From Daucus carota subsp. sativus (taxonomy: Eukaryota > Streptophyta > Magnoliopsida > Apiales > Apiaceae): a stretch of 64,000 bases of DNA. The stretch covers positions 39,063,296 to 39,127,295 of the forward strand of contig NC_030386.2 in assembly GCF_001625215.2 (NCBI RefSeq), read 5' to 3'. The notes beneath the pieces are model-generated. The model saw only the letters and a list, made by a program, of their open reading frames with translations. It searched no databases and was not told the DNA's origin. Within the stretch, counting starts at the first letter, position 1. Each line of letters begins with the position of its first letter. Shown here in pieces: positions 9,006 through 18,860 of this stretch. The position numbers and the translations under genes are program-made.

Positions 9006-11164
9006 ATGGTGAACATGGAAGCCGAAACTCATGCCTCACCTCATGAAAGGCTTAGCCCCTCCTTGAAAAACACTCTGCTAGTAATAAACTGCATGGTCCT
9101 CTCAATTGGACACTGTGGCGGTCCATTAGTCACGCGGCTCTATTTCATCCATGGCGGCAAAAGAGTCTGGCTATCAAGCTGCCTCTTAACCGCGGGCTGG
9201 CCATTCATTTTGGTAATTTTCTTAGCCACCTTCTGGTTCCGTCGTGCCACCCTCAGTGACTACACGGCCAAGCTCTTCAACATTAGACCACGCTTGTTCC
9301 TGGCCTCTGCTGTCATTGGTATTCTCACCGGTGTCGATGACTACATCTATGCATATGGCGTCGCAAGACTGCCCGTGTCCACAGTCGCGCTAATAATTGC
9401 TTCACAACTTGTATTCACTGCAGGTTTTGCTTATACTTGTTACATCTCGGTCATTTTTAAATATTTTATTGGGTTTTTCTTAAAAATACTCGAGTTGCAA
9501 AATGTTTTTTCAAAAATACGGTGCAACCTTGTATACAACCTAAGTGGCAACGGTTGCAACTTGAAAATCAAACCTCATTTGCAACTTTAACCTTATTTTT
9601 GAAAAAAAAAATTCCTATTTTATATTCCCGAACTTATGGTCTTGTTCAGTATTATCGCTGAATCAATTTACTGCAGGTTTCGCATATTTACTGGTGAAGC
9701 AAAAATTCAGCTCGTATTCGGTGAATGCTGTTGTTCTGCTGACAATAGGATCCGGAGTACTAGCTCTGCATACGAGCAGTGACAGACCGGATGGAGAGTC
9801 GAAAAGAGAGTACGTTTTAGGGTTTGTTATGACGCTTGGAGCCGCGGCCTTGTACGGATTCATACTGCCATTGATTGAGTTCACATATCAGAAGGCCAAG
9901 CAAGTTATTGATTATCAGTTAGTGATGGAGATTCAAATGGTCATGTGTTTGTTTGCCACTCTTTTCTGCATTGTGGGGATGCTTATCAACAATGACTTTA
10001 AGGCATGTCTCTTTCTACTCTGTTATTTACTTATTTACAATGCCAGTAATATTTTTTATATACTGTGTCTTTAGTCACTGTTATTATTCTGCTGTCATGG
10101 AATTACTAATGTGTATAATCCGCTGCAAATCATAATATTTACGCACACATCTGACTCAAAATATATATCAGACAATAACGCGATAGAATAAAGTACTCAA
10201 AAATTTTGGGATACTTAAGTGTTGGGCGGCAATGATCAATGTCACCACGGACTAAGAAATTATTGAGAAATCTGTGGCCTTGTAGTAGTCAAGAAATGCA
10301 GCTTGAACATTTTTATTGAATATGAGACACTACTATTCTTTGTGACATAGACATATGTTGATATCTGACAGAGATATCTCCAGGGTATAATATTCGGTTT
10401 TTAGCCTAACAATTTCGATCTTACATTTTTAATGGTAGGATACAATTTTTCTGTAAAGTGACTTCTACAACGATAATCTTTTAGCAAACAGAAGCAGGTT
10501 GTCGATCCACGGTTCTATCGAACCAATTCTAAATTTATTCTCCGTTTACAACTGGTCGAAATTGAAAAAGGGACCACCACTACCAGTATTCTCTGCTGTG
10601 TTTCTTGTTCATGGTCTGATATTGTTTTAATTGGTACCAAATTTATATCCGAAAAAACAATTATAAGCTTTAGTAATTTAAAAGCCAATGTTTTATAACT
10701 GTAAATTTTTCCAGACCTACTAAGTGATACCCTAGGTGCTCGCCTCAGTCGCCATACCCAAAAGTCGGCTCTCTGTATTGTGCTTGTTTTGTGATCAGCA
10801 AGTGATTTACTGCTTAATATTTAAATGTCTGCAGGCAATACCAAGAGAAGCAAGAAACTTTGAACTGGGAGAAACGAAGTACTATGTAGTACTGGTTTGT
10901 AGCGGATTGATATGGCAGTTTTTCTATTTAGGAGCCGTCGGAGTTATATTCTGCTCATCATCGCTCTTATCGGGTATCATTATAGCGGTTTTACTTCCGG
11001 TTACAGAAGTTTTGGCTGTTATTATCTACCGAGAAAAGTTTCAAGCGGAGAAAGGAGTGGCTCTCATTCTTTCTCTCTGGGGATTTGTTTCTTACTTCTA
11101 TGGCGAAATAAAACACAACAGAAGAATAGAAAAGAGTCGCAGGGCTGAAATGGATCTGCCTTGA
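9006..11164 (+). CDS. PUP: Purine permease (PUP family), intact
   Basis: Membrane transporter of the plant PUP family (drug/metabolite superfamily, about ten membrane spans), expected at the plasma membrane or tonoplast to import purines, cytokinin or related bases by proton symport. Three exons: 9006-9423, 9677-10002 and 10835-11164, total 1074 nt, 357 aa, near the family norm. The start is ATG 9006 ([16 protein letters not shown]); an ATG at 9015 is also possible. Family segments include [61 protein letters not shown] and [17 protein letters not shown]. Intron 1 is GT-AG. Intron 2 appears to use a GC donor (AAG|GCATGT at 10003), the only donor that keeps phase 0 into exon 3. It is the only unbroken PUP in the cluster. 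Confidence 0.92.
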
Positions 11165-11495
11165 GATCAAATTGTTGTTCCATCAGTGTAATATCTAGCA
11201 TGTATAGTGTACTCTGTTTCTGTAATTTTGTGTAAGATTGAGAAAGACGGAGGACTGTCTGCCGAGTGATGCTCTTGAATCACTTTTTAAAATATAATAT
11301 CAATATGTGACTCCCAGTGGGTTATAAAGTATTGAAAAAGAAGACAACTCTAATATTTTTCTTTATATGTGCTCCTTATTCATATAAATGGGAAGAAAAA
11401 GTAAAAAGAGAGAAAAATAGTAGGTAAAATTGGAGAGAAACTAAATTATATTTATAAATAAAAGTTAAGAACTACTAAAATAGAGGAGAGATGAT

Positions 11496-12102
11496 GAGAG
11501 CATCTCCAATATTCTCTTAAATCATTCTTTAAATAATATAATATGTAGCTCCAGAATCCTAGTAAGTTAATACATTGAATATCATGACAACTCCAACCTC
11601 ATTCTTTATACTTGCCATTTATTAATATTTTATTATTATTTGAAAGAAAAGTTAGAGAGAGAATGAGAGATCCAACCCCACTCTTTATACTTGCTCTTTA
11701 TTAATATTTTATTATTATTTGAAAGAAAAGTTAGAGAGAGAATTAGAGAGACGTGAATAGAAATAGAGGAAAGTGATTATTTTAATCAATGAGAGAGAAT
11801 TAGAGAGACATAAATAGAAATAAAAGAAAGTGATTATTTTATTCAATGAAAATAGGTTAAAAGCACCTGGATGCTCCTTAAAAAGAGGAGAGAGGGGAAA
11901 CTTTTAAATTTTTAAAGAGCTGCCAGGAGCTCATTGGAGTTCTAATTTTTCATATCTTTTTGGAGTTAGGAGCTTGTTTGAGTATTCCATTGTATATAAA
12001 TTTTTAAAGAGTTTCTAGGAGTTATTGGGGCTCTAATTTTTGCCTAAACTCTTTAAATTTGAAATTAATAGCTTGTTTAGAGAGCCCCTTCAAGATGCTC
12101 TC
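11496..12102. mobile_element. MITE-like element with internal tandem repeats
   Basis: Starts GAGAGCATCTCCAATATT and ends TTCAAGATGCTCTC, an imperfect inverted repeat. Inside, a segment of about 80 bp with TTATTAATATTTTATTATTA is duplicated near 11615 and 11695, and a 61-bp GAGAGAATTAGAGAGAC unit is duplicated near 11731 and 11792. No coding capacity and no clear target duplication. Similar GAGCATCTCCAA ends occur on many plant MITEs. Confidence 0.5.
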
Positions 12103-12690
12103 GGGTTCTTAGTCTAATTCATTCTGTCGTCTGATCCACTTAGGCCCGCCTAAATTTGCAAAATGTTTAATAATCGACTTTTGAAAAAATGAGATGTTTT
12201 AACCCAATTAGGTGCCATCTAGGTCGAATTTTAGAACCCGGTTTCTTCTGTCGTAATTGCTAAAGGCCGAGGGTTTCTTCGTGATGGCTGAAGCTGTGAA
12301 AAGATTCTCTCTCGGTCTCTTCTGTTTCGAGAGTGGTATCTTCTGTTTTGAGAGTTGACCGTCCTAAGTGTTCTTATTATCATTCCTCCATTTTCAATGG
12401 TTTGGCTAATCGACTTTCTATGGCCTCTTTCTCCACTTTCTATGGCCTCTTTAAGTTGCTTTGTTTGGCAAAAAAGGTAAAAAGGCTTCTTTTGAGTTTT
12501 TGAAATTAGTAGTTGAAAATCAAAAATACAAATTTTTATAACTTTTTTAGTGATTTATATTTATTATGTAATTTTTAAAATTTTAATTTATAATAAATTT
12601 TATTTATTAATAAAGTTCTTGTATTTTAATTATTTGATTTTTTTAATTTATAAATTTAAATTACCAAACATTTTTAATAACTTACAGGTG
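12103..12690. other. Intergenic spacer, no gene seen
   Basis: AT-rich spacer between the MITE-like element and PUP pseudogene C. A pyrimidine-rich stretch near 12295-12450 contains short repeats such as TTCTATGGCCTCTTT. I find no coding region or recognisable element. Confidence 0.5.
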
Positions 12691-12697
12691 AAGTGCA

Positions 12698-14159
12698 CTT
12701 ATCCATGACGGCAAAAGAGTCTGGCTATCAAGCTGCCTCTTAACCGCGAGCTGGCCATTCATTTTGGTAAGAAACATTTTGGTAATTTTCTTAGCTACCT
12801 TCTGGTTCCGTCGTGCAGGTATAATCCAATCCAAATCATAAAATTTATGCACACATCTGAGTCAATATATATAGTAGTATCAGACAATAAATAACTTGAT
12901 AGAACAAAGGATTTGAAAATTTTGGGAGGCTCAAGCGTTGGGCGGCTATGATCAAGGTCACCACTGACTAAGAAATTATTCAGGAATCTGAGGCCTTGTA
13001 TTTTAGTAGATAATTTCTTTTTAGTCAAGAAACGCAGCTTGAACATTTTTATTGACTATGACACACTACTATTCTTTCTGACATAGACATATGTTTATAT
13101 CTAACATGGAGCCTGTTTGAGAACACTTAAACCAAGTGACTCAAAGTAGTTTTTGATTTTAACCTGAAAACTGTATATTTGTGTAATGAGTGAGAAATAA
13201 ATTAGAAATTGACTTAAAGTCAAAAATTAGTTTGAGATACATTACTCATAAGTCACTCTTATTGTTATTATTGCCTTTTTTCAAGTCATAAATTACCGAC
13301 AAGTCAAAATTGCAAACAAACATTTTAAAATTTCAGATTGTAACGTTAAGTCATAAGTCACAATTTTAAGTTTGCTCTTATGTATCTCCAGGGGATCATA
13401 TTCTGTTTTAGCCCAACAATTATCGATCTTACATTTTTAACGGCAGGTACGATTCGGTTTTTTCGTAAAGTGACTTCTACAACTCATAGTCTTTTAGCAA
13501 ACAGAAGCAGGTTTTCAATCCACGGTTCTATCGAACGAATTCTAAATTTATTCTCTGAGGATTGAGTACAACTAGTTGAAATCGAAAAATTGACACCTGT
13601 CACCACGACTGGTATTCTTTGCCGTGTTTTTTGTTCATGATCTGACATTGTTTTAATTGATACCAAATTTATATCTGAAACAACGATTATAAGCTTTAGT
13701 AACTTAAAAGCTGATGTTTTACAACTGTAGAAAATTTCACCTCAATCGCCTCAATCGCCTTACCCAAGAGCCCGTCCTGTATATTGTGTTTGTTTCGTGA
13801 TCAGCAAGTGGATTTACTCCTTAGAATTTACATGTCTGCAGGCAATACCAAGAGAAGCAAGAAACTTTGAACTAGGAGAAACGAAGTACTATATAGTACT
13901 GGTTTGTAGCGGATTGATTTGGCAGTTTTTCTATTTAGGAGCCGTCGGAGTTATATTCTGCTCATCGTCGTTGTTATCGGGTATCATTATAGCGGTTTTA
14001 CTTCCGGTTACCGAAGTTTTGGCTGTTATTATTTACCGAGAAAAGTTTCAAGCGGAGAAAGGAGTGGCTCTTATTCTTTCTCTCTGGGGATTTGTTTCTT
14101 ACTTCTATGGCGAAATAAAAGACAACAGAAGAATAGAAAAGAGTCGCCGAGCTCAATGA
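12698..14159 (+). pseudogene. Purine permease pseudogene C, exon 2 deleted
   Basis: A truncated exon 1 (about 12700-12816) matches the middle of exon 1 of the intact gene, from the segment encoding [10 protein letters not shown] to FWFRR, and contains a small duplication (CATTTTGGTA repeated 15 bp apart). It then jumps directly into sequence matching intron 2 of the intact gene (TATAATCC...CACACATCTGA), so the rest of exon 1, intron 1 and exon 2 are missing. Exon 3 (13842-14159, 105 aa) is open and almost identical to that of the intact gene, ending EKSRRAQ. A MITE of about 270 bp sits in the retained intron. No start or transporter core remains. Confidence 0.9.
13109..13378. mobile_element. 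MITE in the intron of PUP pseudogene C
   Basis: The insertion is defined by comparison: the intact gene's intron 2 runs on without it (ATATCTGACAG/ATATCTCCAGGG). It begins GAGCCTGTTTGAG and ends with ACGTTAAGTCATAAGTCAC...TTTGCTCTT. The same ends and the internal GTTAAGTCATAAGTCA phrase occur in the 26513-26815 element, so the two form a family. Confidence 0.7.
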
Positions 14160-15189
14160 ATCGGCCTTCAAATCAAATTGTTGTACCATCAGTGTAATAT
14201 TTGGCATGTATAGAGTACTGTTTCTGTAATTTTGTGTAATAGATTGAGAAAGAATGAGTACTTGTTAATTTTGGTAAATGGGAAGCTTTCTTAGGATTTC
14301 ATCGCCTGCTTAGAGTCCATAGTCGAATTCTTTCCGTCGTCTGATCCCACCCGCCTAAATTTGCAAAATGTTCAAGAATAGTGTACATGCACAAAATTGG
14401 GTACAGAATTTTGCACAAAATGAGATGGCAACTGAGGTGGAAATTTTTAATTGGTGCTATTAATACATATACAGGGGGTCAGTCCAATCAAAAGTTAACA
14501 CATACTCATTATGTGAATATTTTTGTACCCAATTTATTCTTTTGAAAATAAGTTTATTCTTTCGAAAAAATCTGGTAAATGAAACTATGAAAGAAGTGGC
14601 CCGTTTGAGACCTAATTTCATTTGAAATTCTGTTCTTTCCATCTCACAAATGATTTAAACAACTCCTAACAAATCTATCCCGACCGGAGACGTTTAATTT
14701 AGCTTCACACCACAAAGCTCGTGAACAAATTGTCAGTTGCACGGAATATGACCTGTTCAAAACCATTCATTCACAAGTTACGCTCATTTTTCAAATTGTC
14801 TACCTCTTTCTCAGCAAAGAACAAACAACAAAAGTGTACCAGCACATTATTGAATATACTGTAACACACGGCTCGACAATCTTGCTCGCTCTCGCTAAAA
14901 TCTCATCTACCAGTCTTCCTTCCAGTTTGGTGCAAAAATTACTTTCACAAATAGTTGTTTTAATATAAGCCGCATGTGTTGCACATTTATCAAATACCCG
15001 AAAGTGGACTTATTTTTTAAATAATTATATCCATTCCCCATTATTAAATACGGACTGCTATTTTCAACTGCACCTTTGTTCCAATCTCAACAACTCTTAA
15101 AAAAATATCTTAAATTCGAAATTTCCTTTCTGAATCTTCATCATTCAAGCCCTCGGAAGTTGATAGTGCAGAAATTATCTTACAGAAAT
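14160..15189. other. Intergenic spacer and presumed promoter of the plastid protein gene
   Basis: The first 80 bp match the sequence after the intact permease gene, so they belong to the duplicated segment. The rest contains no gene or element I recognise. A 5' leader for the next gene probably lies after about 15060. Confidence 0.45.
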
Positions 15190-16886
15190 ATGGCGGGATC
15201 TGTGGTTTCCAGCAGTCTGGCTACGTTGCCACCGAGATCGCAGATTATTTACAAAAATTCCACGTGTCATCGTCCGATCGGGTTGCATGGATCTGTATTA
15301 TCTAGCAGTCAACGCTCCCTGTATCTCCCGAAGCAGAATCAGGTGGCGAAGATTGTAACCAGATCAAGAAGGTATGGTTATTGATCAGTTTGAGTTTTCG
15401 GCGTCATACTGGTTATGTTTGGTTTGGTTTACGAGATTGGTTTTGTTGAAACGATGTTTTGTGTGATATGTGTAGGAATGTGGTTGTGCGGAGCAGTTTG
15501 GTTCCGCCAGAAGTTGACATTCCTGCTCTTCCCACTTCAATTGGGATTCCTGGGTTGCCTGATTCATGGCAAGCCTGGGTAATGGGAGCTGTTGTTACTA
15601 TTGGCCTGCCATTCTTGACCAACAAGTGGGGCCCACTCTTGGGGTGGATGGGTAAGATTCAAACTTCATTTGTTTAGAGATATAGTAATTATGAAAATTT
15701 GTGCTTAATGTCATATTATATTGAGTTAGACAGTGATTAAACCAAATTAATATACTTTTTTGTTTTATAATAAAATGGTGTCCTGAAAAAAATAAGAGGT
15801 TGACCTGATCGGTTATGAAACGGATGGATCAGTGTTTAATCAAAAAAGTAATTAAAAACATACTCTAGAATCATATCAAGATTAAAACCAAACATCAAAC
15901 GTGTTGGCAATTCTTTAAAAATTAAACAGTGTTTTATTTTATGAACGATCATTTATGTATTATATTATAGGATGGCAATTTTTGAAAAACACGTTTTAAC
16001 ATGAAAATACTTATTTTTATGTTATAGAATAATATAATATTAAAAAATTAAAATAACTATAAAATAAATAATTATCATTACAAGTAAACTATTTTCACTT
16101 AAATTTGAATAGTATGTACCAGATATTACTAGATATTTTATCTTTCAAATTGTGTTAACAATTTACTGATTAAATGAAACTGATTTGAAAATGTAGAAAA
16201 GCTAAAAGGAATATTACAGACAACAGAAAATATAGCAGAAGCAGTAGAGGATATAGCGGGGAAGGTTGACAAAATGGCGGAAGAGATCGAGGCTGGCCTG
16301 CCTGAAGGACAACTCAAAAATGCTCTGCATAACGTTGAACTCGCTGCCGAGGAGATTGCCAAGGATGCTGATCGAATTGACCAGTTGATCGATAAGGTAT
16401 TTTCACACTCAATTATTTCCTTTCAAAGTTTCGCAATATTCTCACTCGGATAACAAGAATAAAAATTTCGTCATCCACTTACAAAAATTAGGTTTGTTTG
16501 GGAGAAGCATAGTTATAAAAATCAAAAATTGAACTTCAATTGATCAATCGATAATATATATATAAATTATAAATTATTTGAGATTTGTTTTTGAACAATT
16601 CAAGAATTTTTTTAGTTGATTGATAAATCGATTAATTTTTTGAAGATTCCTATAACATATCTGTAAATCAACTTCGAAATCGATCGATTAAAATCAAAAT
16701 TTTTGATGATTAAAATTTTAACAATATTATAGTGAAGTATTGCTGATCTGTCATTTTGACTTGTTTTTATAATAATCTGTGCTGTAAATTTGTTTGAAGG
16801 TTCAAGAAATGGAAGAAAAATTCGAAGATATGGTGGAAGAGTCCAATGAATTAGCGAAAGATATAAAAGCTTCGAAGCAGGCCTAG
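15190..16886 (+). CDS. Plastid-targeted membrane protein with C-terminal coiled coil, unknown function
   Basis: Four exons: 15190-15371, 15476-15651, 16197-16396 and 16800-16886, total 645 nt, 214 aa, phases consistent. The first 60 residues are rich in Ser, Arg and Lys with almost no acidic residues, as in a chloroplast transit peptide (MAGSVVSSSLATLPPRSQ). A proline-rich segment (VPPEVDIPALP) precedes one hydrophobic span (about residues 94-112, AWVMGAVVTIGLPFL) followed by TNKWGPLLGWM. Residues 120-214 form a highly charged helical region (ENIAEAVEDIAGKVDKMAEE) likely to be a coiled coil. The arrangement recalls an uncharacterised plant plastid family with a GLPF(L)TNKWGPL motif; I do not assign a function. 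Start chosen as the first ATG giving a transit peptide. Confidence 0.82.
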
Positions 16887-17878
16887 ACCGTGGAGGATGA
16901 ATTTAGTGCTTTGAAATCATTATTTCAATGAACAAAAAACATAGTTATTTGTAAAGTAGGACATTTTTATGAGACGCGATGGGGCTCTATTTTCGTTGGA
17001 GTAGCTTGCTTCGGTTTTTTTACTGTGCTATGAATTTTTTTCTTCTGGCTGTGATGTATATGTAATTACGTTCTGCAGTAAATTGAAGATATTTGTCGGT
17101 TAATGGATAATGGATCCCAAGTCATAATAATTTAGGATTTATGTCATGAGGATTATTTTATGAAAAAAGAGCGAATATAAAATGTTGTTTAATTTTATGT
17201 TAACTCGTTTAGATAAGAAATTAATTTGCAATATTATTTTTAAGTCTTTTGAACTCGGAAATAACCATAACTCATTATTACTTTTTTAAACATGAATTTT
17301 TTTAATTTCGTTTTCAAATATTTTTAACTTAAAATAATTTATTATGTTTTTTTAACTTGTATGAATTTAAGTAACCTTAGTTTTGACTAGTTTTTGAATA
17401 TGAGAGAGCTTGTCAATTCCTCCCATTCGGGAATTTGCCGCCTCTGACTCAAAAATAATCTTTAAAATTCTATTTTAAAATATATAAATCAAATATTTCA
17501 AAGCCTATAACATATTATATTATAGAATAATTTCTGAAAATTCGGACTTACCACAACTTGAACTTCAAATTTAATTCATTTAAACCTAAAATATATTATA
17601 GACTCATTCTTTACTTTGAAATTGATATAATTTAAGATATATTTATATTTTTGACCAGAATTTATATATGAGAATTCGTCCTTATAGTATCTTTATATTA
17701 AATTTTAACAATTTTAGTCAAAGCATATTAATTTAAAAACGAACCTATTTATTTATATGAAGTTAAAATGACTATAATTCGGTAATATATTTCAATTAAA
17801 AAAAACACACCCTCTCCTACACTTATAATACAAACATATTCATAATACTAATAATAATAATAATAATAAATAAAATAG
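16887..17878. other. Intergenic, AT-rich, no gene seen
   Basis: 3' flank of the plastid protein gene followed by very AT-rich sequence and a short ATA/TAA microsatellite near 17848-17868. No coding region. Confidence 0.5.
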
Positions 17879-17880
17879 TA

Positions 17881-18423
17881 CTCCTTCCGTTTCAAAATAC
17901 ATGTCCACTTTAGGAAAAAAAAACTGTTTCAAAATATTTGTCCACTTCAAATTTCAATGTAAATTTATACTCCTTCTGTTTCATATTACATGTCCACTTT
18001 TGATAATTAAAAATTGTTTCAAATTAGTTGTCCCATTTCAACTTTCAATGCAATGTAGTCAATAATTGTATTTCCTAGATGAAATTTATACCACATGCTA
18101 CTAAATTATATTTCCTAGATCAAATATATCTCACATATTATACTTGGTCGATGCAATAAATACAATAATAGATGAAGGTTTTCTACAAAAGTTTTTTTTC
18201 TTAATATGTGTGATTTGTTCAAAAGTGGAGATGTATTATGAAAGGAGGGAGTATTTCCAAAATCAACTCTCCTTCACATGTTACTAATTTATATATCCAA
18301 GATCAACCATACACCACATATTATGTTCAATTAATGACTTAATACACCTCTTTTTTCTCACAATCCACTTTTCTTAAACTATGTTATTTTTTAAAGTGGA
18401 CATGTAATTAGAAACGGAAAGAG
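17881..18423. mobile_element. Stowaway-type MITE (outer of a nested pair)
   Basis: Ends CTCCTTCCGTTTCAAAATAC and ...GAAACGGAAAGAG, flanked by TA (17879-17880 and 18424-18425). The interior carries ATGTCCACTTT at the left and its inverse near the right end. A second Stowaway copy lies inside it. Confidence 0.85.
17970..18251. mobile_element. Stowaway-type MITE nested in the previous one
   Basis: Ends CTCCTTCTGTTTCATATTAC and ...ATGAAAGGAGGGAG, flanked by TA (17968-17969 and 18252-18253). It interrupts the outer copy, so it inserted later. Confidence 0.82.
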
Positions 18424-18860
18424 TAAAATATAACTTACATTTAAAATCTGTAAAAAAAAGTCTGTTAAAGTTTTTAAAATTCATTGTCTCGAGAGTCATG
18501 AATTGTTTTTGAAAATCTTAAGAAATCAAAGAGAGTCATCAAAAGTTTATAAAATCCATTAAAATCATCCTCTCAAAATTTGTCATTAAAAGTCATGATA
18601 CAGTACCAGCCTCTAAATTAGAACCGTATCAAATTCAAGGCTCGGATACTCGGGTATTGCGCCTCGGGTTAATGTGTAATTGGGCTGGACACCATCGAAC
18701 TGGGCTGAACATCGAATCATCGGGCTAAACCGAGTAAAAACTGGATCACCCCTCTCGGACACAACAAAGTAAAACAAGCACTATTATCGTCAAACACATC
18801 TACTTACATTTCTCTCTCTTAAAATTCTCGGAGCATTGTCTGAGGCTGCTTTCATCAAAC

